DNA from: an uncultured Prevotella sp.
Lineage (GTDB): Bacteria; Bacteroidota; Bacteroidia; Bacteroidales; Bacteroidaceae
Direction: 5' to 3'
Length of the DNA stretch: 64,000 nucleotides
Assembly: GCA_900315035.1 (NCBI GenBank)
Contig: OMXO01000007.1
Location: forward strand, 1 to 64,000
Below are positions 50,333-59,567 of this stretch, one piece after another. Positions within the stretch are counted from its first letter, which is position 1, and each line of letters begins with the position of its first letter. The position numbers and the translations under genes were made by a program. The notes under the pieces are model-generated. The model ran no database searches. It was given only the letters and a program-made list of their open reading frames with translations, and was not told the DNA's origin.

Positions 50333-51499
50333 TTATTCTTCTCCTCTATAATATTTCATCAATTGCTCATAATAAGCTTCGCTCGAATAACGCTTCACAG
50401 CATTCTCTGCTATCGTCTGATAATCATACGAAGCATGCCACATAGTATCTATCTTTTCCTTTAAGTCTTCTACGTTTCCACTTTCAAAGGTCATACCATT
50501 AACTCCTTCCTCTATTAGTTCAGAAATTCCACCAATTCTTGCCCCCAACACAGGTGTTCCAAGACTTTGAGATTCTATAACTGTCAGTGGATTATTCTCA
50601 CTCCATTCAGATGGAAGAACCATGAACTTAGCTCCTTCAATAATGGGCCTGAAGTCATTCCATTCCATCTGTCCTTTAAACTCAATATTCGTTATACCCC
50701 TATATTGATTCTGCAGATCCGGCAATAGTTCCCCATCGCCAATAACTATCAGTTTATAATCAAAATCTGCAGCAGCCTTACACAAAGTACGAATACCTTT
50801 CACCTCATTTACTCTCCCAAGATAAATAAAATAGTTCTTCTTCTTAAAAGACGGATTCTTTACCTTATCTTCATCGATAAAGTTGCAAAGCACTCGGAAC
50901 TTCTTAGGATCATAGCCTCCTCTCACCACTGTATCCATCATAAATTGGGATGGAGGCAAGAACAAATCCGTATAATCCTGTAACTTTTCCTTGGTCCACT
51001 TCTTAGCTTCCAGATAACCAATGGTAGAACCAATGATACCACCTGGCATACACCGATGCTTGATAACTGCGGTTTTGTCCGTCATACAGTCTTCGCACCA
51101 ATGTCCATCTCTCATACAAGTATAACATGGACATACTAACTTCGTATCATGTAGTGTCCACACAACTCTGATACCCCGCTCATGTGCAATCTTTGCAATA
51201 ATTGGCGATAGTTGTGTGTGGATATTATGGAGATGAACAACATCCGGTCTGAAATCATCCAATAGTTGAATAAATCCTTTTCTAACTTTCTTACTGCCGA
51301 ATGGCCTAACCAGAGCATCATAATTACTCATATTTGACGGCCAATATACGTTCCATTCAGAGAATAAGTTCTCAGGATATATCATCGAAAATATAGCCAC
51401 CTCATGTCCATGTGATTTTAGCAAATTCTCAAGATTCATAGTGACAATACAATCCCCACCTCGATCATAATAGAACTTATTTACCAATAGTATTCTCAT
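50333..51499 (-). CDS. Glycosyltransferase family 4
   Basis: A 388-residue GT-B transferase starting MRILLVNKFYYDRGGDCIVT. The N-terminal domain has PDVVHLHNIHTQLSPIIAKI; the donor site has YLGRVNEVKGIRTLCKAA and VLPSEWSENNPLTVIESQSL with GTPVLGARIGGISELI. A Cys-rich loop (CPCYTCMRDGHWCEDCM) is typical of a subgroup in polysaccharide loci. Its start overlaps the pyruvyl transferase gene by 23 bases. Confidence 0.93.
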   Translation of the reverse strand: MRILLVNKFYYDRGGDCIVTMNLENLLKSHGHEVAIFSMIYPENLFSEWNVYWPSNMSNYDALVRPFGSKKVRKGFIQLLDDFRPDVVHLHNIHTQLSPIIAKIAHERGIRVVWTLHDTKLVCPCYTCMRDGHWCEDCMTDKTAVIKHRCMPGGIIGSTIGYLEAKKWTKEKLQDYTDLFLPPSQFMMDTVVRGGYDPKKFRVLCNFIDEDKVKNPSFKKKNYFIYLGRVNEVKGIRTLCKAAADFDYKLIVIGDGELLPDLQNQYRGITNIEFKGQMEWNDFRPIIEGAKFMVLPSEWSENNPLTVIESQSLGTPVLGARIGGISELIEEGVNGMTFESGNVEDLKEKIDTMWHASYDYQTIAENAVKRYSSEAYYEQLMKYYRGEE

Positions 51500-52658
51500 T
51501 TTTTTCGTTTAATGATAATGCGCTCTTCAAATAATTCCACATCTTTGTCCTATATAGTGTTTGTTTCTCAACAACTCTGTTCCAATCTATTTCTCTTGTA
51601 AAGAAATCCTCAAGGATAGCATCTTCATCTGCTATCCTATCGCTAAGGCCAAGATTTGCACACACACTGTCTATACGTGAGTTCTTAGAACTTATTGAAT
51701 TTAATGCATAACGATAAAGCACTACAAATTCCTTTTGCATAATAATGCTAAAGGCACATCCATGGAAGCTATCGGTGACAACATAGACTGCACCTCGTAT
51801 AATATTTAAGAACTGCAAAGGGGAAACGTCATATGGCGATACATCACCAAATAACTCGTCTTGCGCAACATATTGATCCAGATGCCTCATACACACTACT
51901 TTCAATCCTTTTTTTCTTGCAAATTCTGTCGCTAACATTCTGTGTTTGGGATTATTCCCTAGAAAGTAACAAAAGACATAAGGTTCGTCATATACATTCT
52001 CTTTTGGTACGATATCCAACCACTCATCTTTATCAAATGCAAAAACAGGATCCATTAATACAGGAACGTCCCTACCAGTTAATTCTTTAACGATTTCTGC
52101 TCCTCTATTTTCCCTGCAACTAACATGTTCAATCCTATTTAGATAATTCTTCGTTGCTTTCTTCTGATACCAAGGAATTTGAGAAACACCGAAACTCGAG
52201 GCGAATGAAACTTTATTAATATGGTCAGGTACAAACATCAGATTATAAAAATTTGTACCTAGCCCTGCTGGAGACCATAACTGATCGCTACAAGAAACAA
52301 TACTATCATATTTTTCAGCAATCTTTTTAATATCCTTATAATATTTGCCAACTATCTCATATTTTTCAAAAAAAATGGCATCAAATTCTTTAAACATTCT
52401 CTTTCTTTCCAGAATTGGCTGCGCAACTTCCGGATGTTTCTTAATTGCTCTACTCCGGCTGAAATCTTCAATCTTATCTTGTCTGAAAGTAGAATTAAAA
52501 ATACGAGGCAAAGATTTTATCTTAAACCAAAAACCGCCTTTCTCATAATGAATAATTTGGAATTTATGTCCTAATTGCTCCATTATTTTTATTGTGGCTA
52601 AAGCCTGTAGCTTACTACCATAATTTGTTTGTTCATATTTTAGACAAAGGCCTAACAT
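51477..52658 (-). CDS. Polysaccharide pyruvyl transferase family protein
   Basis: A 393-residue protein with the start LGLCLKYEQTNYGSKLQALA and, near the C-terminus, VVTDSFHGCAFSIIMQKEFV, both typical of the family that puts pyruvate ketals on sugars. The fold resembles GT-B. The stretch SFASSFGVSQIPWYQKKATK and RENRGAEIVKELTGRDVPVL are also family-like. Its ATG overlaps the stop of the frhB-like gene by one base. Codon use is AT-rich, like the genes beyond it. Confidence 0.9.
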   Translation of the reverse strand: MLGLCLKYEQTNYGSKLQALATIKIMEQLGHKFQIIHYEKGGFWFKIKSLPRIFNSTFRQDKIEDFSRSRAIKKHPEVAQPILERKRMFKEFDAIFFEKYEIVGKYYKDIKKIAEKYDSIVSCSDQLWSPAGLGTNFYNLMFVPDHINKVSFASSFGVSQIPWYQKKATKNYLNRIEHVSCRENRGAEIVKELTGRDVPVLMDPVFAFDKDEWLDIVPKENVYDEPYVFCYFLGNNPKHRMLATEFARKKGLKVVCMRHLDQYVAQDELFGDVSPYDVSPLQFLNIIRGAVYVVTDSFHGCAFSIIMQKEFVVLYRYALNSISSKNSRIDSVCANLGLSDRIADEDAILEDFFTREIDWNRVVEKQTLYRTKMWNYLKSALSLNEKNENTIGK

Positions 52659-53956
52659 TACTTTCGTATCTTATTTAAAACGTCTATTAAAAACCAAAGA
52701 TATGTATGCCTTCCAACAAAACGTTGCAGATGACATCCAATCTCTGAAATATAATCATACCAATGAGGATTTTCCATTTGTATATCATACTTAGGGATTT
52801 CTCTACCCAGTATCCTATCCATTGACATTACAGCACTTGCCTTACGTCGTTTAGGATACAGCATTGTAGCTTGAGAATTATTTAAAATTTCCCTTTCAAC
52901 ATGCCACATCTCTATATAACCATCTTTTTTAGCTTCAATAAATAGTTTTTCCCAATAATCAGAACGTACGATCCATGAACTTATCCCTATCTTGTCCTCT
53001 AAATAGGGCTGTATATGAATATCCCCAAAACAAACATCAGCTAATTCGCCATAATGGTCAATACACGTCAAACATCTATGTGGTTTAAAGAAACTTCTAA
53101 GCTGCCTCCCATAGTACTGACTAAACGGGATTTCTAATCCCGTTTTGTCAGTACTATCTGTACCGACTAAACGGGATTTTGTTGCTGACGCAACATTTAC
53201 TTTTGCTTGTATTTTTAAGTTCCCCAAACAACCATCATCCCTAAATGCGAAATATAAAATATCAGATTTTTTCAATTTATATTTCTTAAGTAAATAATCA
53301 CGCGCCCCAAATGTCCGGTTTGAAGAACAATATAGAGAAAAGTAGCCAACTACTTTTTCTTGAAATTTCTTGTCAATGCTAGCACGTTTCCTAAAGCCTT
53401 GAATATGACAAGGTAAACCAACTATTACATACCGACCTTGAGAGTTTGCTATTTCATTACCAATCTTATTAAGTGACACAGGACAATATTTAGAACTCCT
53501 TGCTGCAATCACTTCGTCTTTTGTCCGTGCAATATATGAATACGGTGTAATATGATCATCAGCAAATCTCGTCACCAAGGCGCCATCAATTATTTTTCTA
53601 TCTAACAGATATATTAAAAATTGGCTTACCATCCCTCCACTTGCAGAATGGTAACGGATATACATATCTTTACTATATCCTGTATGAAGAGAAACATAGC
53701 GGCCAATAAACTTATCCTCTTTAATGTCTTTGTCTCTAAAGAGATTACCACTCTTTTTAATATCCAAACCTATTCCAGGACAAACTTTTAAACACCGCCC
53801 ACACTTATCCCCTAAACAACTTTTCTCATTAACTACTGGTCTATATTCTTTATCAAGGCATACTATTTCTATACATTGTCTAGGGCATACATCCTCACAT
53901 ATGCCACAGCCAGTGCACAATTTGTTCTGGACAGTAAAAGAAACATTTTTCGTCAT
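52658..53956 (-). CDS. Coenzyme F420 hydrogenase beta subunit (FrhB)-like iron-sulfur protein
   Basis: A 432-residue protein. Two 4Fe-4S motifs lie at the N-terminus (C14-C17-C20-C24 in CTGCGICEDVCP; C47-C52-C55-C59). The FrhB-type flavin domain follows, with YHSASGGMVSQFLIYLLDRK, VGLPCHIQGFRK, LYCSSNRTF and CLTCIDHYGELADVCFGDIH. Bacteria with this gene lack F420, so it is likely an FAD enzyme using ferredoxin. It is commonly paired with a pyruvyl transferase in polysaccharide loci, as here. A 47-base palindrome (53111-53157) falls in the coding sequence and encodes the unusual stretch LVGTDSTDKTGLEIPFSQYY. Confidence 0.9.
   Translation of the reverse strand: MTKNVSFTVQNKLCTGCGICEDVCPRQCIEIVCLDKEYRPVVNEKSCLGDKCGRCLKVCPGIGLDIKKSGNLFRDKDIKEDKFIGRYVSLHTGYSKDMYIRYHSASGGMVSQFLIYLLDRKIIDGALVTRFADDHITPYSYIARTKDEVIAARSSKYCPVSLNKIGNEIANSQGRYVIVGLPCHIQGFRKRASIDKKFQEKVVGYFSLYCSSNRTFGARDYLLKKYKLKKSDILYFAFRDDGCLGNLKIQAKVNVASATKSRLVGTDSTDKTGLEIPFSQYYGRQLRSFFKPHRCLTCIDHYGELADVCFGDIHIQPYLEDKIGISSWIVRSDYWEKLFIEAKKDGYIEMWHVEREILNNSQATMLYPKRRKASAVMSMDRILGREIPKYDIQMENPHWYDYISEIGCHLQRFVGRHTYLWFLIDVLNKIRK
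53111..53157. repeat. 47-bp near-perfect palindrome inside the frhB-like gene
   Basis: 22-base arms with one mismatch and a 3-base loop (the left arm begins ATAGTACTGACTAAACGG). A 15-base direct copy of part of it, GACTAAACGGGATTT, follows at 53165-53179. The whole element stays in frame. Confidence 0.92.
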
Positions 53957-53957
53957 G

Positions 53958-54965
53958 CTACAAAGTTCTAAAATTCATAATCCAACGAAAGAACTCCTTT
54001 ACATATTTAAGAGTAAAAATATATAACGCCGATATTCTGTATAATCCTAATGAAGCCAAATATAAACAAATTTTATCTAAAAATTGAGGAGCAGAACTCC
54101 TAATCATAATGTTAGCTTCTGGATACAAACTCGCCAATTTAACACAGTCCTTATATGAACAATTTTTCAACATATAAGACTTTAAAGATAGTTTCATTCG
54201 CAGGACATCTGCATAATATACCTCTTTCTCTGCTTGAGCCTTTACAAATTCATCTAACAATTTAACAACAGCAAATATGTTCTCAAAATGATGCTTTTTC
54301 CATTTGTGTGTATATGAATTATCATTCTTCTGATTATAATGATACAAATACATTTCAAGAACACCTATAGAATCTGCAAAATAAAGTAATCGTGGTGTTA
54401 CAGACTTATCCTCTAACATATTTAAGCCCTTTACCCAATATATTTCATTTTCTATATATATACTACGCCGTGCGACACATCCCCAAACGCTATTATGCAA
54501 TTTACCAGACATTGCCATTCTAAAATAGTCTTTCGTATTAGTTTGTTTTGAAGGGATAATATTTACCTTTTTTTGTTTATATTCCCATATAGAGCCTATC
54601 AATACTACGTCTAGGTTGTTCTTAATTGCAAAAAAGTAAACTTCTTCAGAAGCACTCTTTTCTAACCAATCATCACTATCACAATGCATAATATATTCCC
54701 CATGTGAATATAAAAGTCCAGTATTTCTTGCAGCTGCCAATCCCTCATTACTTTGATGATGTATTATTCTTGTCTGAGCAGCACGTTTGGGGTACTGAGA
54801 TAAGACTTCTTCCAAAATTTTGACAGAAGCATCTTTTGAACAATCGTCAACAAATATGTATTCTATTTCAACTAATGATTGTTCAAACAAACTTCTAGCA
54901 CATCTTTCTATGAATTTTTCAACCCCATAGATAGGTACAATGATAGTAACTTTAGGAGTTTTCAT
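53958..54965 (-). CDS. Glycosyltransferase family 2
   Basis: A 335-residue GT-A transferase. KVTIIVPIYGVEKFIERCAR, EYIFVDDCSKDASVKILEEV, GLAAARNTGLLYSHGEYIMH and CDSDDWLEKSA (DxD) are visible. The C-terminal half has a hydrophobic stretch (KICLYLASLGLYRISALYIF) that may associate with the membrane. It begins at the ATGA overlap with the previous GT2 gene. It is very AT-rich. Confidence 0.93.
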   Translation of the reverse strand: MKTPKVTIIVPIYGVEKFIERCARSLFEQSLVEIEYIFVDDCSKDASVKILEEVLSQYPKRAAQTRIIHHQSNEGLAAARNTGLLYSHGEYIMHCDSDDWLEKSASEEVYFFAIKNNLDVVLIGSIWEYKQKKVNIIPSKQTNTKDYFRMAMSGKLHNSVWGCVARRSIYIENEIYWVKGLNMLEDKSVTPRLLYFADSIGVLEMYLYHYNQKNDNSYTHKWKKHHFENIFAVVKLLDEFVKAQAEKEVYYADVLRMKLSLKSYMLKNCSYKDCVKLASLYPEANIMIRSSAPQFLDKICLYLASLGLYRISALYIFTLKYVKEFFRWIMNFRTL

Positions 54966-55984
54966 TGCTTATTAGCTATATGATTTGTATACCATAATTT
55001 TATAAAACACAATATGTTATAAGGAAAAATCGTATGATTTTTACGCCAATATCTGAGATAATGGAATCGTATCTTATCGCCTAACAAAAATGTGTTTGAA
55101 CTATATTGATAGTATATCGGAAATTCCTTTCTTACTGCAACATCAAAATCATATAAATCTTGTAAACAAACACGCCCCCTCTTTGTCATATATATACTAA
55201 ACAATATACTCATTCTATTATTTAAACGAAATTCTATATAACTTCTGTGTTCTTTTAAAGCCTTATGCCCTGTCTCCCATAATTCTATCATACGTTTTTG
55301 AACCACCAATTCATGTTTCAAACTTTTCAAATAAATATCTTTATCCATCGTCTGTCCAGGACGGCCTATAAGATAGTTATAAAGAAACAAATTGAAATAA
55401 CATATTGTCTTTACTGTGGTCATTGGCCAATACACCCATTCTTGATCTGTATAAGAAACTCCTTCTGTTTGATAATAATTTATCTCTCTAAGATTATCTG
55501 TTTTGTACGTAACACTATGCATCTTACAATTTCTTACAAATCTGTATTGAATGATTTCATCATGAGGAAAGGAATAACTCCACATACTTAATTCTTTTCC
55601 ATTTTCATCCACTCTATATCCTGCATTTAATATTAGATCTGCTTCAGTTCTTTTCAGATGATTTAAGAAGTCATCAAAAACTGCTCTATCAAAGTAATCA
55701 TCAGCATCTAGCACTTTTACATATTTGCCTGTCGCTTCTTTAAGTCCACGATTGATACATGAACCATAGTTACCATTCTCCTTGTCTATCACCCTAAATG
55801 TCTGAGGATACTTCGCCTCATATTCATGCGCTATCTGCGATGACGAATCCTTTGATCCGTCATTAATCACCAGAACTTCAAGTCGCTGCATATTCTCATC
55901 CGATACGATAAGCGAATCCAAACACTTACGGAGATATTTCTCCATATTGTAGGTTGGGACAATAATAGATAATGTTTTTTCCAT
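54962..55984 (-). CDS. Glycosyltransferase family 2
   Basis: A 340-residue GT-A transferase with TLSIIVPTYNMEKYLRKCLD, LEVLVINDGSKDSSSQIAHE, NYGSCINRGLKEATGKYVKV and LDADDYFDRAVF (DxD). It follows glf after 2 bases and overlaps the next GT2 gene by 4 bases. Specificity unknown. Its first 250 bases are less AT-rich than the remainder. Confidence 0.93.
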   Translation of the reverse strand: MEKTLSIIVPTYNMEKYLRKCLDSLIVSDENMQRLEVLVINDGSKDSSSQIAHEYEAKYPQTFRVIDKENGNYGSCINRGLKEATGKYVKVLDADDYFDRAVFDDFLNHLKRTEADLILNAGYRVDENGKELSMWSYSFPHDEIIQYRFVRNCKMHSVTYKTDNLREINYYQTEGVSYTDQEWVYWPMTTVKTICYFNLFLYNYLIGRPGQTMDKDIYLKSLKHELVVQKRMIELWETGHKALKEHRSYIEFRLNNRMSILFSIYMTKRGRVCLQDLYDFDVAVRKEFPIYYQYSSNTFLLGDKIRFHYLRYWRKNHTIFPYNILCFIKLWYTNHIANKQ

Positions 55985-55986
55985 TT

Positions 55987-57114
55987 TCAGTCAATTATCA
56001 TATTCAACACCTTCTCTACGATTGGAGCCATGTCGTAGTACTTGTATTCTGCCAAACGACCACCGAAGATAACAGTCTTCTCCTGAGCAGCTAATTCACG
56101 GTATTGGTCTGCAAGTGCATTGTTACGCTCATCGTTCACTGTGTAATAAGGCTCCATGCCATCTTTATACTCCGTAGAATACTCTCGACTGATGACCGTC
56201 TTTGGACAGTCATACACCTCCTGCCCGAACATCTCGAAGTGCTTGTGCTCAATGATACGCGTATAAGGCACTTCAACCTCCGTATAATTCATCACGGCAT
56301 TACCCTGATAGTTGGGCGTATCCAATATTTCCTCTTCGAATGACACCGTTCTCCACTCCAACTTACCAAGCTTATAGTCAAAGTATTCATCGATAGCACC
56401 AGTATAAACAATCCTGTCAGCTACCGACTCCCAATATTGGCGATCTGCAAAGAAATCCGTATTCGTCTTCGTTTCAACACCATCAAGTAGACCATCAATC
56501 AGTTTGTTATATCCCCCGATGGGAATGCCCTGATACTTATCATTGAAGTAATTGTTGTCATGGATAAAACGCACAGGCAGTCGTTTGATGATAAAAGCAG
56601 GCAACTCAGTGCACTTCCTACCCCACTGCTTCTCCGTATAACCTTTAATAAGCGCCTCATAGATATCCTTGCCTATCAGCATCAATGCCTGCTCCTCCAG
56701 ATTCCGCGGCTCCGTCACTCCTGCAGCCTTCATGGCTGCAACAGCCTCAGCCTTCTGCTCCTCAATCTTTGCTTTTGCTTCGTCTGGAGTCAACACACCC
56801 CACATCTGGTAGAACGTGTTCATGTTGAACGGCAAGTTATACTGCTTACCCTTGTAGTTCGCAATCGGCGAGTTCGTGTAGCGGTTAAACTCCACAATAG
56901 AGTTCACAAACTCCCACACCTGTTTATTAGAAGTATGGAATATATGCGCTCCATACTTATGCACATTGATGCCCTCAATGTTTTCACAATAGATATTACC
57001 GCCCAGATGTGAACGTTTTTCTATCACCAAGCACTTCCTACCTTTCAATGTTGCTCGATATGCAAACATTACTCCATATAGGCCTGAACCTACAATAAGA
57101 TAATCATACTTCAT
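55987..57114 (-). CDS. glf: UDP-galactopyranose mutase
   Basis: A 375-residue flavoenzyme that makes UDP-galactofuranose. MKYDYLIVGSGLYGVMFAYR is the FAD site; KRSHLGGNIYCENIEGINVH and YGAHIFHTSNKQVWEFVN are diagnostic; GYTEKQWGRKCTELPAFIIK and RLAEYKYYDMAPIVEKVLN close it. The repeat unit thus probably contains galactofuranose. It is more GC-rich than the genes around it, which may mark a conserved block. It lies 30 bases after the polymerase gene. Confidence 0.97.
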   Translation of the reverse strand: MKYDYLIVGSGLYGVMFAYRATLKGRKCLVIEKRSHLGGNIYCENIEGINVHKYGAHIFHTSNKQVWEFVNSIVEFNRYTNSPIANYKGKQYNLPFNMNTFYQMWGVLTPDEAKAKIEEQKAEAVAAMKAAGVTEPRNLEEQALMLIGKDIYEALIKGYTEKQWGRKCTELPAFIIKRLPVRFIHDNNYFNDKYQGIPIGGYNKLIDGLLDGVETKTNTDFFADRQYWESVADRIVYTGAIDEYFDYKLGKLEWRTVSFEEEILDTPNYQGNAVMNYTEVEVPYTRIIEHKHFEMFGQEVYDCPKTVISREYSTEYKDGMEPYYTVNDERNNALADQYRELAAQEKTVIFGGRLAEYKYYDMAPIVEKVLNMIID

Positions 57115-57144
57115 TAGTTTACTGTTTCAGTTTCTCGTTATTTC

Positions 57145-58476
57145 TCATAAAGTCAGCTTCATACAAAAAAAGAGCAAACAACACCAAATAAAAAAATCTC
57201 TTAAAAGTCCTGAAATTGTGATTGCTTCAAACATCTTATTTGCAAAAAAGGATTGAAAACAAGCATTAGGGAAATGACTTCCAAAAAACAACATAATAAT
57301 GCTCAATTTCCCATTTTGCCAAAATCTAGACATTATTGTCTTCCTATAGAAATAAACCGTAATTAGAGACATAATACCCGTAACAAAAATAGTACCGACA
57401 CATCCAAAATCTAACAAAAAATTGTAATATGTTGTATATACATTTCCTAATGGATAGCCATCGTAATTATTAAATACCAAATTTGGATGATTTTTCCTAC
57501 CTATATCAGATGAAAACAATCTTTGATCAATTTTGTCATACATTCCACACATTGTATATTGGGCAAACCTTCCGCTATTATTGTCTTGTTCGAACGGACT
57601 TACAATATAGTCATCTAAGTTTTTTATCTGAGCACCACAATAAATAGCAAAAAGCATGGATATATCTTTATTATTCTCTTTTCTACCTAAGGAATCGCCA
57701 ATGTTCCCAAAAAATGAAACAAACAATACTGTCAACGAAGTTAGTATGACAATCATTTTTGAGGGAAGAAAAGTAGCTTTCCATCTATTTTTATTTTGAT
57801 AACACAAATACCAACAGAATGCATAGGTTATTAAAATGCGAAGTAAGATTGTCCTCCCGCCTGTTAATAAGCCTCCAATAAAAATAACAATTAAATTAGC
57901 ATATAGTAACAATATCTGAAATTTGTATTGATTAGAAGCCTTTGATATATAATAAGGTAACAAATAACACCAAATAGGAATAGTTGCCAAACAAATATTA
58001 TATAAAAAACTGGCATAAGCTGGCAGTTTAATTACAACATTTTCAAATTTGGCTTCTTGATCAATTGCTCCTAACGCGTATACCAGATCATCAGAACCGG
58101 CAAATGACATTTTGGCTCTAGCATATATTGCAAGAGAAAAAACCTGAAAAATAAGAATTAAGAATAGTTTAATTGGACTGATAACATAAAAGAAATTTTG
58201 AGAAGAAATATCAATCAGAGGCATGTTATATGATTTACTTCTCATGTAATCCAACCACTCCACTATATAGAACATTAAAGCACCTCCAATAATAATAAAA
58301 GCTGTTATAGGTGACATCGTTTCTAAGCCCCATTCGTCTTTCCAACTCCAAGCTACAGTAGAGCAAATAAAGAAACCACCCACATAGAGTATTGTTGGCC
58401 GCGAGAGATTTCTACCCATTGTAAAATAGGCAAGAAGAAGAATTATAAATAGTGATATGACAGTTAGTTCTATCAT
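57145..58476 (-). CDS. wzy: Oligosaccharide repeat-unit polymerase (Wzy-like)
   Basis: A 443-residue protein with about ten to twelve membrane helices, very AT-rich. It has the general layout of Wzy polymerases, with a large periplasmic loop (about 275-350) containing RFAQYTMCGMYDKIDQRLFS. Wzy proteins join repeat units at the periplasmic face and show little sequence conservation, so the call rests on topology and on position between the acyltransferase gene and glf. It overlaps the acyltransferase gene by 4 bases. Confidence 0.8.
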   Translation of the reverse strand: MIELTVISLFIILLLAYFTMGRNLSRPTILYVGGFFICSTVAWSWKDEWGLETMSPITAFIIIGGALMFYIVEWLDYMRSKSYNMPLIDISSQNFFYVISPIKLFLILIFQVFSLAIYARAKMSFAGSDDLVYALGAIDQEAKFENVVIKLPAYASFLYNICLATIPIWCYLLPYYISKASNQYKFQILLLYANLIVIFIGGLLTGGRTILLRILITYAFCWYLCYQNKNRWKATFLPSKMIVILTSLTVLFVSFFGNIGDSLGRKENNKDISMLFAIYCGAQIKNLDDYIVSPFEQDNNSGRFAQYTMCGMYDKIDQRLFSSDIGRKNHPNLVFNNYDGYPLGNVYTTYYNFLLDFGCVGTIFVTGIMSLITVYFYRKTIMSRFWQNGKLSIIMLFFGSHFPNACFQSFFANKMFEAITISGLLRDFFIWCCLLFFCMKLTL

Positions 58477-59567
58477 TTCGTCGCAAATCTACGAATAGCA
58501 TCCTTTAATCTTAAGGAACTTACCAACTTGATAATTAATATAGATATAAATGTAGTAAATATGAACCTTATAAAGAAGACAAGAAGAGATAATGTATTAT
58601 TAACCACTATCTGACCATCAAAAACAATCCAACATATATTAATGATCACATAATTAAAAGGGTCGGAATAAAGATATAGTTCATATGTGTTATGTTTGAG
58701 AAAGGACAATATTTCCCCCCCAAAAAAAGCGCTTGATTTCGAACAAATTTTCTTTGATAAAAGAGAAAACAGAACAATTCCGCATATTGCAAAAACAATA
58801 AACAACAGTGGCCTAACAACCTTCAATAACGCAATTTCTTGGTAATGTCTTAATAATATCCCATTCGAGCCTGAAAACAAAATGAAGATTCCCAAATATA
58901 GAAGCAGTTTTTTCGTCTTTATGTCCTTATAAACATCTATCAGGTGGACAACATGATATCCGAATGAAAAAAACAACAAATGTTTCATTGCTCCAGGTAT
59001 ACCCAAGAAATTACATCTAGGTTCTATATATAATCCTATCCATGAAATAATAATTAAACTCATCCAAATTTTATTATCAAACAATCTTTTTTTTTCGATA
59101 TAGTAGAAAAACAAGAATATCCAAAATAAACTCACAATAAACCAAAGATGACTATTCCCCATAAGTAAAAACTGACCACAAACGACATCAATAATAATAT
59201 TTTGTGAATTATCCCAATAGCCAGATACATATTTCAATGGTACACTTAAAAAAAATGTTACAACGACAAAAGGAATTAAAAGACGAAAAGTTTTCTTTCT
59301 AATTAAGCTATTTATTGAGTCACTACTTCTCTTAGATAAAGAGTAGCACATTCCGGAAAGAGACATAAATAGAGGCATATGGAAAGAATAAATGACTGAC
59401 ATGAGACAACTTAGGCATTCATATAAAAAAGAAACATCAGAATTCTTTTCTATATAGTATAATCCTCCAAATGGAGTTGCAATACGATAATAATTGCAAT
59501 GGCCAATAATAACGAGTATCATCGTTATCACCTTGGCAGTATCAATCCATTCAATTCGTTCTGACAT
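58473..59567 (-). CDS. Acyltransferase family 3 membrane protein
   Basis: A 364-residue protein with about ten membrane helices. The N-terminus RIEWIDTAKVITMILVIIGH is the AT3 motif with the catalytic His; YSFHMPLFMSLSGMCYSLSK and NSHLWFIVSLFWIFLFFYYI follow. It probably O-acetylates the polysaccharide. A T7G7 run at 58716-58729 lies within codons for AFFGGE, so slippage could switch it. It overlaps the flippase by 17 bases and wzy by 4. Confidence 0.9.
   Translation of the reverse strand: MSERIEWIDTAKVITMILVIIGHCNYYRIATPFGGLYYIEKNSDVSFLYECLSCLMSVIYSFHMPLFMSLSGMCYSLSKRSSDSINSLIRKKTFRLLIPFVVVTFFLSVPLKYVSGYWDNSQNIIIDVVCGQFLLMGNSHLWFIVSLFWIFLFFYYIEKKRLFDNKIWMSLIIISWIGLYIEPRCNFLGIPGAMKHLLFFSFGYHVVHLIDVYKDIKTKKLLLYLGIFILFSGSNGILLRHYQEIALLKVVRPLLFIVFAICGIVLFSLLSKKICSKSSAFFGGEILSFLKHNTYELYLYSDPFNYVIINICWIVFDGQIVVNNTLSLLVFFIRFIFTTFISILIIKLVSSLRLKDAIRRFATK
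58716..58729 (-). repeat. T7G7 double homopolymer in the acyltransferase gene
   Basis: On the coding strand, seven T (58723-58729) are followed by seven G (58716-58722) in frame. A one-base slip would shift the frame near the middle of the gene. Confidence 0.75.
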
